A stretch of 64,000 nt of DNA, taken from NCBI GenBank assembly GCA_014706385.1, contig JACGZH010000004.1, positions 1,736,001 to 1,800,000 on the forward strand. Reading direction: 5' to 3'. Below, in pieces: positions 1 to 12,500 of the stretch. The translations under genes and the position numbers were made by a program. Position 1 is the first letter of the stretch. Each line of letters opens with the position of its first letter. The stretch is from Phaffia rhodozyma. Its lineage: Eukaryota; Basidiomycota; Tremellomycetes; Cystofilobasidiales; Mrakiaceae. The notes under the pieces were generated by a model. The model saw only the letters and a program-made list of their open reading frames with translations. It was not told the DNA's origin and did no database searches.

Positions 1-3000
1 CCTCTAACGGAAGACTCTTGCTCGACTGGAAGTGCACTAGCCGAATCCAAACTTTCATTCTTCCTGTTACTCCTGACTCGCGAACCGTCCAGATTGAATC
101 CGGGAGTGCTCAAACCGTCTGGTTCGAGAAACGGCAATGCGGGCACGTCTAACCGACGTTTCGAAATTCTGACCCAAACCCGACGACGGACCCACTTGGC
201 GGCGCCTTGTTCCTCGATTGAACTTGTATTCGGTAGGGGGATAGACAGAGACGACGGAGAGGGAAGAAGTGAGGAATGTAACACTGGGGATCGACCGGTG
301 AGTGCCGAACTTAGTTCGGCGGGTGGATGAGGGAGCCATTGATCTGCAGGTGTAGAGAACGTAGGAGCATACATCCAGCCGGTATGAGGATCACATCGAG
401 GGTTTGACTACGATTATATATAAATCCATATAGAAACAGTGATGACAATGAGACACCGAATTGAAAATAAAAATAAAAATAAAAAACCAAGAAAACAAGA
501 ACCACAGACCAGATCAACTTCGAACTGGCTCAGCCAGAACCAGCCTTCCTCTTCCTCTACCTCTCGAGTTCCCGGAAGAGGCATCACAAAGGGTCTTTCC
601 AACGAAGGCAGGTTGATATCCTCTAGCTCTTCTATTGGCACGACACCCTCCCAATCACCCGGCTTACCAATCGTGTCGAATGAACCTGTCGGAACCCTTA
701 ACTCCCAGGGAGATCGTCTGCCTTTCTTACCCAGGCCAGAACTAGAGAATCGGGGCCGGCCGGTTGACATGGCGAGAGTCTTCAAGCGCGCGTCGAGTCT
801 GAGAATGGTTTCAAGTCCGAATTCCAAATGAGCAATGAGAGGCAACTCTGGGAGGAAACTCGAAAACATGCTGAATATTACCTTTGGTTCTCATACACCA
901 CAATCTATCCTCGCTCGAAACGAATGCTTAGTACGGTGGAAACTTGTGCGTTCTCGACAGAGCTGAGTCACGTACAGGAACGCTACTGTGTACTGCTAAT
1001 ACATTGTATGGCTCCGCCCGAGGTACAACCATGTCCGGCCATCGTTCAGCTTCGAATTGTTGCAATGCCTAAGTTTACCGTCGTCATGTGAAAGAAAAGA
1101 AGAGGTAATTATCAGTACGTTACCTCCAACCTAGGCGGGATGACATCATCATAAGAATGCCTACATACCTCGCAGATAAAGACCTCAAACACACCAGCAC
1201 AAACATCAAAAGCTGTCTCTCCAAAATGATTTCTCATCAGTGGATCCGCCCTCCATTTTGTGACTAAATAGAGGACGACTGGGAGGTGTCCGTTCGCGCA
1301 GGCACACACTATAGATCAATGTCACAACGCATATTTAGCATTCAGTAAGGTCGGAATCAAGAGATGGAACAGACAACTCACTGAGCGGTGTCCAACCTCC
1401 TTTGGATCGTTTGTCAACCCCTTTCGTTCTTTCTTGACCACCATCTACAGCTTCAGCCGGGTTATACGTAGCAGCAGACGAATTGGCACACTGTATTCAC
1501 AACAAAGAACATGTTCACTTGTTCAGGAGAACTTCTTTTGAAAGCAGGCAGAAGTGAAGAGAACGAACCAAAAACTGAACGATATCCAAGTATCCTCTGG
1601 AACAGGCGTCATGGAGCGCAGTAAATCCTTCAGAATCTCGAGCGTGCGGATCAACTTTCTTCTCTTCAATGAGGTAAGCGATGATATCTAAGTGGCCCTT
1701 CAGAGAAGCTTTATGAAGTGCCGTCTATCATCGCATGCGAAGAATCGTTGAAACAAAAAGATACTTTCTATATCAGTCTTGCCAGAGAATAACAAGGAAT
1801 ATCAGCCAAACAGACAATAGTCAGAAAGACAAACCTCCCCTTCTGCGTCCTGTACATCTACGGCCGCGCCCTCCTCAATCAGATATTTTAATATGTCCAG
1901 CTTGCCATGCGAGGAGGCTAGATGGACAGGCATGATAAGTGTATGAGGTGTAAGCGGCTCGTTTGCTAGAGTGTTGTTAGAAGTCTGTGTGTCCTCGTCA
2001 GCCATGACATCAAACAAAGACAACGGCATTGAGGACCCATTCGACGTCAGAAATATCGTTCAACTGGTTGTCTACCTCAGATCCAGATCAGGGGAGACGA
2101 GTAAGCGTACAGGGACCGATGAGAATATTCTCTGAACCTTGTAGAGCTCTCCCGCGGTAATAGCGAATATAAGCTCAGGTTTGACATCCCTGACCGGCTC
2201 TTCATTGTCTTTTTGAGAAATTGACGGAGCACCTAACAGCGATGTTCGAGGAGAAACGGGTGACTGAGTGATTCTAGATACGGACACATCTGGAACGGGA
2301 TTTGACGATGACGAAGGTAAATACGAGAAGGTAGGTTGAGTGGAGGGCTCAGAAGGATGCTCGAACGAGCCATTCGGAGACCCTAAAGAGCTTGGTTCGC
2401 CCGTCTGTTCATCTGCCTTCTTCTTTTCCTTGATGATCTTATCGTCTCCATCCTGTTTCTTGGTCTTGTCATTCACTCTGCTATCCCCTTGTTTTAAGGT
2501 TATGTTGGAAGAATTAGCAGATGTGGATCCAACATCCTCTCCTTCCTCTTTGACCAGTAGGTCCTGCTCGTCCTCTGGTTTTACTATCTTCTCTAGCCGT
2601 CTAGAATCACCTTGAACGGATCCATCCTTCTTGTTTTCAGGGGAAGCAGGCGATACAGAAGGAGGAAGGGTTGATAGTCGATTTAATCCCCAAATAGCCT
2701 CGGCTGAGTCTATCTCTGCTGGAGGAAGGTCACTACCAAGATTTGTGAGGGATGCTTTGAATCTATCGACAGAAGAGAACCGCCAGAAGAAACAGAGGTC
2801 AGTGACCAGATGGTTATCTACAAGATCATGCACAATATCAAAAACCCACGCTGGAACAAAGGGTTTTGAGTGTGGATTCAGACCCATCTCAGAGCTACGA
2901 GCGATACAGTCTTGGCGTGAATGTTCAAATGAGATAAAAAGTAAGTGAGCAAGGGTGTGAAGTCTATTCGAAGGTCAATATCAAGCAGTTCTTCCTCACA

Positions 3001-3028
3001 CGATCTCTCCAGACATCGATGATAACAT
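1..3028 (-). CDS. Ankyrin-repeat protein, C-terminus cut by window start
   Basis: Multi-exon gene on the minus strand. I place the start ATG at 3026-3028, joined by a short intron to an exon that reads on through 2887-2072. Downstream exons contain clear ankyrin repeats: TALHKASLKGHLDII near 1720, GFTALHDACSRGYLDI near 1600, LASSHGKLDILKYL near 1890 and CACANGHLPVVLYL near 1300. A Ser/Glu/Lys-rich linker (about 2200-2700) separates the N-terminal part from the repeats. The last visible exon (about 300 down to 1) is open to the window edge and contains AKWVRRRVWVRISKRR, which recalls the W-x-R-R-R-x-W-V-R motif of dysferlin/Pex30-type C-terminal domains; that link is tentative. Ankyrin repeats bind proteins, and the partner is unknown. 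Exon joins in the repeat region were only partly worked out, and the predicted first intron (about 36 nt) is unusually short. Confidence 0.7.
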
Positions 3029-3247
3029 TGGTTAGTCACCTTTCGTGTCAGGATTTGCGTTATCTTTTGTCGTTAAAGAATTTACTCATGTTCTCGGTAG
3101 GACGTGTATCATCCGTTCATAGCTCTACTATCATGGATCGTCTCTACTGTTCTGTTTCTCTAGAGTACAAATGCAGACAACCCACTCATTGAGCCCCAAT
3201 TTTAACTCAAACAAACGGATGAATCTCTTTAAACCCCCTTTTTCTGA

Positions 3248-5901
3248 TTATGCGAGCTCGAGGTATCTCTCGACCTCCCAACTCGTCACCGCTTGCTTCC
3301 ATACGTTGACCTCATGCTCTCTAAAGATAAAAGATGTAAGCAAGAGTCGTACAGGTCTTCGTCAGATGATCAGAAAGTCTTTAAGGATGAGAAGAGAGGA
3401 GAGAAGGAAAAACGGACCTGGTACCCGCAAAGTGGTCGACAAACTCGTCCCCGAAACATTCTCGAGCGATACTTCCCTCTCGCTTGAAGGCCTGGACAGC
3501 CGCATCTAAATCGGTGGCCAATTTAGGAAGTGTTTGAGGAGTCACCCCAGGGGCGCCTACTGGTCCGTAAGGTAGCGTCAGCTTTTGCTCAATCTTGAAT
3601 TGTATAAATAGCGAGGAGAAAGATGAGTCAGTCAGAGCGAGAAGAACGAAAGAGACGACAAAGATACATACTCCTCTGAGACCCAAAGCAAATACGGCGC
3701 CAAGAGCGAAGAAGGGATTCATCTATTTGAATGATGGAATAGTGAGATGTTCAGTTACGGAACGTAGATATAAAACTGAGGTGGATCACTTACGTCGGCT
3801 CCAGGAACCCGAACCTCGACTTTTCATTATAAAGTGCAACACCACACATAAACTGTTAGTCTGGCAAGGCGAAAGAGAAGAAAGGAAGAGGAAACCTATC
3901 TCCCTCTTCATTGTATGGGTAAACAAAAAAGAGGAGAAACGTACATCTAGTTGCTTCAGGTGCTACGCCAGGAGGACCAATGATTCGAATGGAGGCCGCT
4001 CGAGAGTCGTATCTGATTTGACCAGAACACAGCCTAGATCAGCATTTATTCTAGAATAGATGTACTAGCTAGACAGAAGCAGTAGAAGCGGACAGCAACG
4101 ATCGCAAGACGTACCCATAGGATGCCATATTGGGGGCCCAGAAGGCTTCGCCAGCGACCAACCGCTTGTACGAGTTGATCGTAGGACACAACATTGGCAT
4201 TATATCTGGCAACCCTCGAACGACACCAGCCAGGAACTGTTCACCTAATTCGGACAGATACTTAGTGTCCTTGAAGGCCGCATCAGACCGCCCTTCGGGA
4301 CAGGCGAACAGATTGACGCCTTCTGGAGAACGAAGGGAGACGTGGATATGGCTGAGGTCAGAATAAATGAGAGATATAAGAAACGGAACAAAAGTTAGCC
4401 GATGAATCTGAAAAGGGTGGGTCTGAAACATAGGGTGCGCACCCAGAGCAACCGGGGAGCTGAACAGACGAATGATGATATCAGCAAGGTGATCCAAAAA
4501 CCGTCGCACTATGTAGACCGAACAACAAACTCACGTTTCCATATGGCTTGGCCATGAAACTTGGGATAATTCCCTTATTCACTCCAGCCGTTTTAGCAAG
4601 CAGCTTGAAGAGAATAGCGTTATCTGAAACTCTGAGCGCGTTGGTGTATGCCAACGCGGTTTCGAAAACTCCAGGTCCAGTCTCGGTGTCTGAGAGTGAT
4701 AGCGTTATGATAGGCGCGTTCAAAGTGAGTACGGGTAACATGTATAGACCGAATTAGCGGTACGTACGGTGGGCCTCGATTTGAATGCCAAACGCCTCTG
4801 CCTTGTTGTGTAGATCGTGGAAGTACTCATTATTCAAAAGCGGCCGGAGAACGGAGTAACCGTGACCTGTCAAGACGCAAATTTTGGGCGTCAGATTGTG
4901 GTTCTCTAGCCAAGTCTAAATAAAAGTTGATGCAGCTTAAGATATACCCACGTCCAGGCGTCAAAGCAGTCAAACCGGTCCACTGCTTCTTTTCCAATGA
5001 TTCCGGGGTCTCTTTAAACTGAAAGTACTCATATTCTACTCCGGCTAATCCATCCGCTCCGTCGACTAGTTTTCGGACCTTGTCCATTGTTCGGCCTAGA
5101 AGGCCCCTAGGACATGCTGAGACCGGTTCTTTGGTGTCTGGGTCAAGGAATGTAAGCAAAAAGAACGGTAGATTATACTCGAACGGAAGGCGGCGGCTAA
5201 AGAAACGAAAGATAGGACAGGATTAGAAGACCGACACATATTTAGGATGAAGATAAGGGAGGACAAACTAGGTCGAGAGATCTATTCTGGCAAGGATATC
5301 CCGGTATCCGTTCTTGATAAGAACAAATCGGTAAAACGATATTTTAGCATACAAAGTAGTGGAGATCAGGACGATGGATCACTGCATCAAAGGAATTGCT
5401 CGGAAACATAGGAAAAGGTAGATGAGTAGTGAAGTAAACTCACCGCCTTGTTTGAGATGAGAAGCTCTCTCGAGTATGTCTCATCATGAAGATCCCATCC
5501 AAAAATGACACTACACTGTTGACGACAGAGAAGTGAAAGTGAGGGGCCGAGATGGTCCGTCGGTTAAATCTTTGAAAAGAACTGCTATCCATCAGAGCAT
5601 TGAAACGGACGTACAAAGCCAAAATCACTCTTGACTGCACTGAGGAACTTCGACTTACTCATATACTTTCCTCTGAGAACACCATCGACTTGAGACGTTG
5701 ATGCCAAACGACAAACGAGTGGCCGATGGGCGTTGAAGAAGTAGATAGATAGATGTCAGTTGTCGAATTGAAGGACCATGAGAAACTCGACCGCCTTCGT
5801 TTGTGGGACTTACCGTCCACTCCAGCGACCTTGACCTTGATATCATCCTTGAGTAACTCCTTGAGCTCTTCCAGGTTGGTTGGTGCATTTTCGGTAGCCA
5901 T
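3248..5901 (-). CDS. Glutamine synthetase family protein (type I-like)
   Basis: Starts MATENAPTNLEELKELL and ends WEVERYLELA, with at least eight introns. After the first intron the protein reads VDVDGVLRGKYMSKSKFLS, then FGWDLHDETYS, the typical N-terminal beta-grasp region of bacterial-type glutamine synthetases and the C-terminal half of fungal FluG. The catalytic barrel follows with YFQFKETPESL, SHIHVSL (ammonia/glutamate site region), NSYKRLVAGEAFWAP and AASIRIIGPPG, then GADMNPFFALGAVFALGLRG. These fit the glutamate-ammonia ligase fold. It is not the short eukaryotic GS-II, so the cell probably has its main glutamine synthetase elsewhere. Members of this branch also include gamma-glutamyl-amine ligases and lengsin-like proteins, so the real substrate is uncertain. 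It is divergent from FBA1, with 617 bp between the two starts. Confidence 0.88.
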
Positions 5902-6518
5902 GTTGTCTGTGTGAGAGGATTTCTGCTTCTGCTTCTTCTCCTTTTAAGCTTTGTAGATGAAGAGGTGAGTGAAGAGTGATGATGGTTATGGTTATGGTCT
6001 GAAATGTTATCTTCTTATCACCGCGGCCAATAGCCGATGACGCTACTTATCGCCCGTCTGCTATTCTGAACTTTTTCGGCTAACACAGAGATCTATCATG
6101 AACATCTCTGTCGTCGCCAACATCATCATCTTCTTCTTCCTCGTTGTCATCTATCATCATCAATCGCTATGATGACCGCTGTAGAATCTGCACACTGACC
6201 AGGTTGACCTAAAGTCTTCTGAAAAGTATATGAACCTTTTAGACTGATACGATTCAGCTGACCAAAATACTGAAAGTCCTGTATCCAGCCGATTACATCC
6301 GATGCTCTCACATCCGACGAACGAGACCGGAATGATTCGTTCCGGTCATGGACGAACGGTAGGTATAAAAGCAAGAGATGAAGACCGTTTCTCTTCTTTC
6401 TTCTCTTGCACCTTGCACCTTCTTTGCGCGTTCAACTCTGATCTCTATCAAGACCCGCTTACTTGCTCACGTACCCATCACCCATCTATCTACTTACCTA
6501 TCTACCTATCTATTGATC
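5902..6518. promoter_or_regulatory. Divergent promoter region (glutamine synthetase-like / FBA1)
   Basis: 617 bp between two divergent start codons. It holds a TATA box on the FBA1 side and a pyrimidine-rich stretch just before the FBA1 ATG, with TCTATC repeats at about 6484-6515. I see no gene in it. Confidence 0.6.
6364..6370 (+). promoter_or_regulatory. TATA box of FBA1
   Basis: TATAAAA lies 149 bp upstream of the FBA1 start codon and is followed by a C/T-rich leader, the usual layout for a strongly expressed fungal glycolytic gene. Confidence 0.6.
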
Positions 6519-8411
6519 ATGTCTGGAGCTCTTTCCGTCGTCCCTGTGAGACTTGATTAAGCTTTTCCCTGGTTTAGAGCGTTAAATCAGTACTGATGCT
6601 TCTCGTTCTTGCCTCGTTCTCCATCAGGCTGGTGTCCTTACCGGAGACCAAACTCGAAAACTATTCGAGCATGCTCGAACCAACAAGGTGCGAGCTTTGT
6701 TTCCAGGATGTCTTAGTTCTACAAGGTTTTATTCAGTTGTGTCCCTTCGATACCTCCAAGACAGTATGCTATCCCCGCCGTTAACGTGACTTCGACCTCA
6801 ATTGTGAGTACTTGTACTCATCCACTTATCCAGCGTTCTCATGATCGCAACACTGATATCTCGTTTTGAAATTGAGATTAGGTGAACGCTGTGCTGGAAG
6901 CTGCTCGAGATGTCAACTCGCCCATCATTCTCCAGATGTCTCAAGGAGGAGCCGCCTAGTGAGTTACTGACTCGGATTTTTTCCACTAGTTTTTCTTTCC
7001 TTGTTTACAGTGCACTGACTCTGGCTGTTTATGACGTGTCGGACGAGGGAATAGTTTCGCCGGTAAAGGAGTTGATAACAAAGACCAAAAGGCCTCGATT
7101 GGCGGGGCCATAGCTGGTGCTCACTTTATCCGGTCCGTTCAGATCCATACTCGGTTATCATTTAATGACCCACATGACCGGTTGCTAAGACATTTGCGTT
7201 CACAGAGCCGTCGCACCTCTGTATGGAGTTCCCGTAGTTCTTCACACCGATCACTGCGCGCACAAACTGTTGCCTTGGTTTGACGGCATGCTCGACGCTG
7301 ATGAGGCTTATCACAAGGAGCATGGCTATCCTCTCTTTTCCTCTCATATGTTGGACCTTTCGGAAGATTCCAAAGAAGACAACATCGCTACGTGCGTCAA
7401 GTACTTTTCCAGGATGGCTAAGATGAACCGTAAGTCTCATGTCACCTGATATTCGATCAAATGGAAGTCGAATGGTAACCTGATTACTTGAGTGCAATAA
7501 CAGAGTGGCTCGAGATGGAAATCGGAATCACCGGTGGAGAGGAAGACGGCGTTGATAACTCTTCGGTCGATAACGCCTCTCTTTACACTCAGCCTCCCGA
7601 TATTGTGAGATTTCTGTTTTGTCGTTTATATTATACACTCAAAGATCGTTGGCGTCTGACCATTTCTTTATACTCGGGTATCGTTTACTCGAATCAGTAT
7701 GATGTCTTTACCGCTCTCAATGCTATCTCACCTAACTTCTCTATCGCTGCTGCCTTTGGAAACGTTCATGGTGTCTACAAACCCGGAAACGTCGTTCTCC
7801 GACCCGAGATTCTTGGCAAGCACCAAGAGTATGCGGCTGAGCAGCTCAAGAATGGAGACGATAAACCTCTCTTCCTCGTCTTCCACGGTGGTTGGTTTCT
7901 TTTCACTTGTGTCATAATATATGCCTGTGCATGTAATGGTTCTCAAATTACAACTTTGGTCTTTCGGTTCCAGGTTCCGGTTCCTCCAAAGAGGAGATCA
8001 AAGAAGCTGTGAGCAACGGGGTCGTCAAGATGAACGTCGATACCGACACTCAGGTTCGTTTTATCCTGATACTATCCTTCGACTTTGCTCATTCAACTAA
8101 TTATTATGGACGACTATGGGTTGATGTGTTTATCCGTCAGTTTGCCTATTTGGAGGGAATCAGAGATTTCATCCTCACCAAGGCTAATTATCTCAAGACT
8201 CAAGTCGGAAAGTGAGTTTTAGCCCGGCATTTGACCTGTCGGATTAAACTGATCTTGATTCCCATATCTTTCCTCGTCAAGTCCGGATGGACCTGATAAG
8301 CCCAACAAGAAGATGTACGATCCTCGAAATTGGGTCCGAATGGGAGAGGTCACTCTTGCCAAACGGGTCAAGGTCGCTTGCGAAGATCTCGGGAACGTCC
8401 ACAGGAACTAG
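6519..8411 (+). CDS. FBA1: Fructose-bisphosphate aldolase, class II
   Basis: Cleaves fructose 1,6-bisphosphate to dihydroxyacetone phosphate and glyceraldehyde 3-phosphate in cytosolic glycolysis, and runs in reverse in gluconeogenesis. The spliced protein (about 360 residues) starts MSGALSVVPAGVLTGDQ. It shows the class II zinc and substrate motifs in order: LHTDHCAHKLLPW (zinc ligands and catalytic Asp), MEIGITGGEEDGVD, FGNVHGVYKPGN, LVFHGGSGS and VKMNVDTDTQ. It ends DLGNVHRN before TAG at 8409-8411. About seven introns are visible; the first starts right after codon SVVP. Length and motifs match the yeast enzyme family throughout, with no damaged residue seen. Confidence 0.97.
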
Positions 8412-8737
8412 GAAAAAGGCAGGATGTCTATTCTAGCGTAGCTCGCGCTCTGTCTTTCCTCTTGCTTCCACTCTGTGTCATATACTTTGTGCTTTATGCT
8501 TTGTGCTATGTTGCAATATGTTGTACTATGTGGTTCTGATAGTGCTTGGGTGGTTGCAACTGTACCTTGACTCAGATTGGTATGTTGTAAAGTGTTTGAT
8601 TTCTAACAGTTGAGCGTCTGGGTTGATTTGTTGCAACCGGACAAACAATGCCCTTCTCAAGAAGTTAACTATCAACAGAATTCGTCAGAAGAATGCTAGC
8701 CACAGCTTCCTTTGGTGTCAAGCTTTTCCATGGATTG
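8412..8737. other. Convergent intergenic region
   Basis: 326 bp between the FBA1 stop and the LCL2 stop, so it holds two 3' ends. It is T/G-rich just after FBA1, with runs such as TTGTGCTATGTTG. No gene seen. Confidence 0.5.
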
Positions 8738-9300
8738 TTACTTTACCCCGTACAAACGTCTAGGTGCATCACATCCTTGTCCCTTTCGGACACACACGTA
8801 AGGGTTTCCCTCGTCGTCAGACGGATTGCTTGACAGATAGCATTTCCTGTCTTCCCTATTGGTGATGAAGCATGTACAAAGACAGTCAGTTGATAAGGAA
8901 ACAAAGAGGACGACTCTTTGTCTTCAATCCTATCTAGTTTCATAGAGTGATAAAGTATGGCACGAACTGATATGGGCACGGGCACTCGGAGGGAGTCGGC
9001 ACGCAGGCCAGAGATGACGGACAAACAAACCCACCACAGGGAGCTGAACAATTAATAAGCTGATAGTGAGTAAAAAAAAGCCGTATGTGTGTTCCAACTT
9101 GAGTACAAGTTGAGCAGGTAAGACATACTGTCTTTCATAGCTTGCCAACCTCGTTGTCCAGCTTGAGGTTGCTGCTGTTGCTGTTGCTGTTGTTGCTGTT
9201 GTTGGAACATGTGACCAAAGGGATTAAACTGCGCTGTGGCGACACTTGCAAGGATCCACAAGAGAGAGAGAACGAGGAGGCTTGGTGAACGGCTGAGCAT
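8738..9300 (-). CDS. LCL2: Long chronological lifespan protein 2 (LCL2) homologue
   Basis: Small secretory/ER protein. Exon 1 encodes a signal peptide (MLSRSPSLLVLSLLWILAS ending VATAQ), then FNPFGHMF and a run of 12 glutamines. After intron 1 the protein reads TPCGGFVCPSSLACVP, then SECPCPYQ. A second intron (GTTCGTG..GACAG) leads to KCYLSSNPSDDEGN, VCVRKGQGCDAP and the stop. The order of QFN-x-F, polyQ, C-x4-C, CPCP and VCVRKG matches the fungal LCL2 family, which is linked in yeast to ER-associated degradation and chronological lifespan. I chose the ATG at 9298-9300 because it directly precedes the signal peptide; an upstream in-frame ATG would add a His/Gln-rich leader. Confidence 0.88.
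9169..9204 (-). repeat. CAG/CAA (polyglutamine) tract in LCL2
   Basis: Twelve consecutive Gln codons, mixed CAA and CAG, directly after the FxxMF segment of LCL2. Confidence 0.9.
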
Positions 9301-9597
9301 GGTGTGCTGTTGCTGCTGATGATGATGATGATACGAATGTGCTTCATAGAAGAGATCGAAAGAAGGCATCTACCTGGGTGACAAATCTGGTGCCAGTCTG
9401 ACATCAGGCTCATCACCTGACTGGCACTCCGCCACTCTTTCATCGTTTTCTTCTCTCCACCTCCATCATCTTCATCTCTATCTCACTCTTCCTTCCTTCT
9501 ATCATTCTAACTTGCAAAGTATCGATATCTTCTGGCGGTTCCTTTGCTTCTACTGTCCCTATTTATCACAGCTGAAAGCATATTCCTCCAGAGAGCA

Positions 9598-12500
9598 ATG
9601 AGTTCTAGCATGCAGGTCGACGAAGCTACCATCGAGTATGTCTATCTTTTTTTCCGTCCTTTCTTCCTCGTTTGTCTCGGATAGGCATCATCATCGGCGG
9701 ATTCCTGACCTTAATCAATCTTGATTGAATCTTTAGTGAGGGACTTTACTCTAGACAGCTGTAAGCTTATTCTCTTGCTCTATTCATCTTCACCTCAGGT
9801 GTCTTTCGAGAAGTCATACCAACATATATATTTCATTGGCCGGATACGTGTCACCCTGTCAGTTACGTCCTTGGACATGAAGGTATGGAAACCTTTCTGG
9901 ACATCATATGCGACAAATCTGATACGCTTTGAATTAACCATGGTTTTCCTGGTCTGTACTGGTTCATCTCAGCTATGAAGCGAATGGCGCTCTCAAACGT
10001 CTTGATCATCGGCGTTCAGGGTCTTGGCATTGAGATTGGTACGTAGACCTTTCTTCAATCGTCTTATTCAGCTGAGAACTGTTCCGATAGCTGACAATCT
10101 CCCTGCTCTCTTATCCGAATCCCAAACCATACGATAGCCAAGAATACTGTCCTGGCCGGAGTCAAATCTGTTACCCTTTACGATCCTACACCGACCACCA
10201 TTGCTGACCTCGGAACTCAGTACTACCTTCGAGCTTCGGATGTTGGCAAGCCTCGAGGCGCTGTCTCTGCCCCTCGATTGGCGGAGCTTAACTCCTACGT
10301 GCCTGTCCACGACTTGGGAGGAAAGGAGAGAGAGACCCTTAGCGAGGAGACTTTGGCCAAATATCAGGTCATCGTGCTTACTTCTCAGGGAGCTCAAGAG
10401 GAAGCTATCAGAATCAACAAGTTTACTCATGATAACAAGATTGCGTTCATCTGGACGACGACCAACGGTCTCTTTGGGTACGTCATCTTATTTTGTCTGT
10501 TTAGTACATAGATATTCAGGCAGCCAGCTGATCGGATTCAACAATGTCTACCACAGGTCTGTCTTCAACGATTTCGGACCTGCCTTCACATGTGTAGACC
10601 CTACCGGGGAGCAACCTTTGACCGGTATGATTGTCGAGGTTGAAAACGTATGTCCAACCGTTTCTTTTCCTCTCCCCCGGGACGTGCCGCTAGAATCTTC
10701 CTGAATGTTATCTATCTACACTTGTCAAACTCGATCAGGGTGACGATGCCATGGTCACCTGCTTGGATGAGACCCGACATGGTTTGGAAGATGGCGATTA
10801 CGTCACCTTCACCGAGGTGGTTGGTATGGAAGAGCTCAACGGATGTGAGCCAAGGAAGGTTTCCGTCAAAGGTACGATATTGTGTCATTTTGTATGTACA
10901 ACCGAATCGTACTGATATACTTGGACACACCTCAATATGTCTCCACACAGGTCCCTACACGTTCACCATCGGAGACACCAACGGTCTTGGCGCCTACCAG
11001 AGAGGGGGAATCTTTACTCAGGTTAAGCAGCCCAAGGTTATCCAATTTGTGAGTGCCCTCTAGTCGTTGGAAGCAGTTTTCAAATGAGTTCTATCACGCA
11101 TGTCTAATCACTCGTCTTTCTGTATAGAAATCCCTTTCTGAGTCCCTGGCATCCCCCGAGTTCTTCTTGACCGATTTTGCCAAGTTTGATCGACCTCAGA
11201 CCTTGCATGTCGGTTTCCAAGCGCTCTCCCAGTTCCACACAAAGCATAGCCAATTACCTGCCCCTCGAAACGCCTCTGATGCGGCAGAGCTCATCACTCT
11301 CGCCAACGCCATCCATGCGTCTTCTTCGGCCTCAGAGGAGAAGCTGGATGAAAAGGTGCTTACTTTGCTCGCTTACCAGGCTCAGGGAGATCTTGCTCCG
11401 ATGAACGCCGTACTCGGAGGATTCGTTGCCCAGGAAGTTCTCAAGGCATGTACGGCAAAGTTCCACCCGATGGTGCAGCACATGTACTTTGACTCTGTCG
11501 AGTCGCTTCCGAGAGAAGAACCGACTGAGGCCGATTGCCAGCCGAAGGGAACTCGGTATGATGGCCAGATTGCAGTGTTTGGAGAGTCCTTCCAGCAAAA
11601 GATTTCTTCGCACAGACAATTCCTCGTCGGTTCGGGCGCGATTGGTTGCGAGATGCTCAAGAACTGGGCAATGATGGGTCTGGCGTCCGGGCCGGAGGGA
11701 AAGATCCACGTGACCGATCTAGATACAATCGAAAAGAGCAATCTGAACAGACAGTTCTTGTTCCGACCGAAGGATCTCGGCAAGTTCAAGGCTGAGGCAG
11801 CGGGTGGAGCAGTAGTCGAGATGAATCCTGATCTTGTCGGCAAGGTGGAAACTCACCAGGACCGAGTTGGTGCTGACACTGAGAGTAGGTCTTTCTTCTT
11901 CTTCCGTCTTTGAGCAATCCTTTAGTTGAGTGTGTTGGCTGACGTGGTTTTCTGGTTTTTCCTCTCTAGACATATATGGGGATGAGTTCTTCGCCAAGAT
12001 CGATGGTGTCACCAACGCGCTGGACAATGTTATCGCCCGTAAGTGTCGGTCGTTTGGGCCTCTGTGTTCCTATCTTGGTTCGGTAAGACTGATTCTCTTC
12101 TGCTATTGTTTTGCCTTCTGTCCGATGAAAGGACAATACATGGATCGACGATGCGTGTTCTATGAGAAGCCGCTGTTGGAGTCTGGAACGTTGGGAACGA
12201 AGGCAAACACGCAGGTGGTGATCCCTCACCTGACTGAGTCTTACTCCTCTAGTCAGGATCCTCCGGAGAAGAGCATCCCGATGTGCACGCTGAAAAGTTT
12301 CCCGAACGCGATCGAGCACACTATTGAGTGGGCCCGGGAACGGTTCAACGCGTTGTTTGTCGACCCGGCGACTAACGTGAACCTGTACTTGTCCCAGCCA
12401 AACTTTGTGGAGACGACGTTGAAGAACTCTGGGCAGCACAATGAGCAGCTGAACCAGATCCAGGAGTATCTGGTCAAGGACAAGCCGCTGTCGTTTGAGG

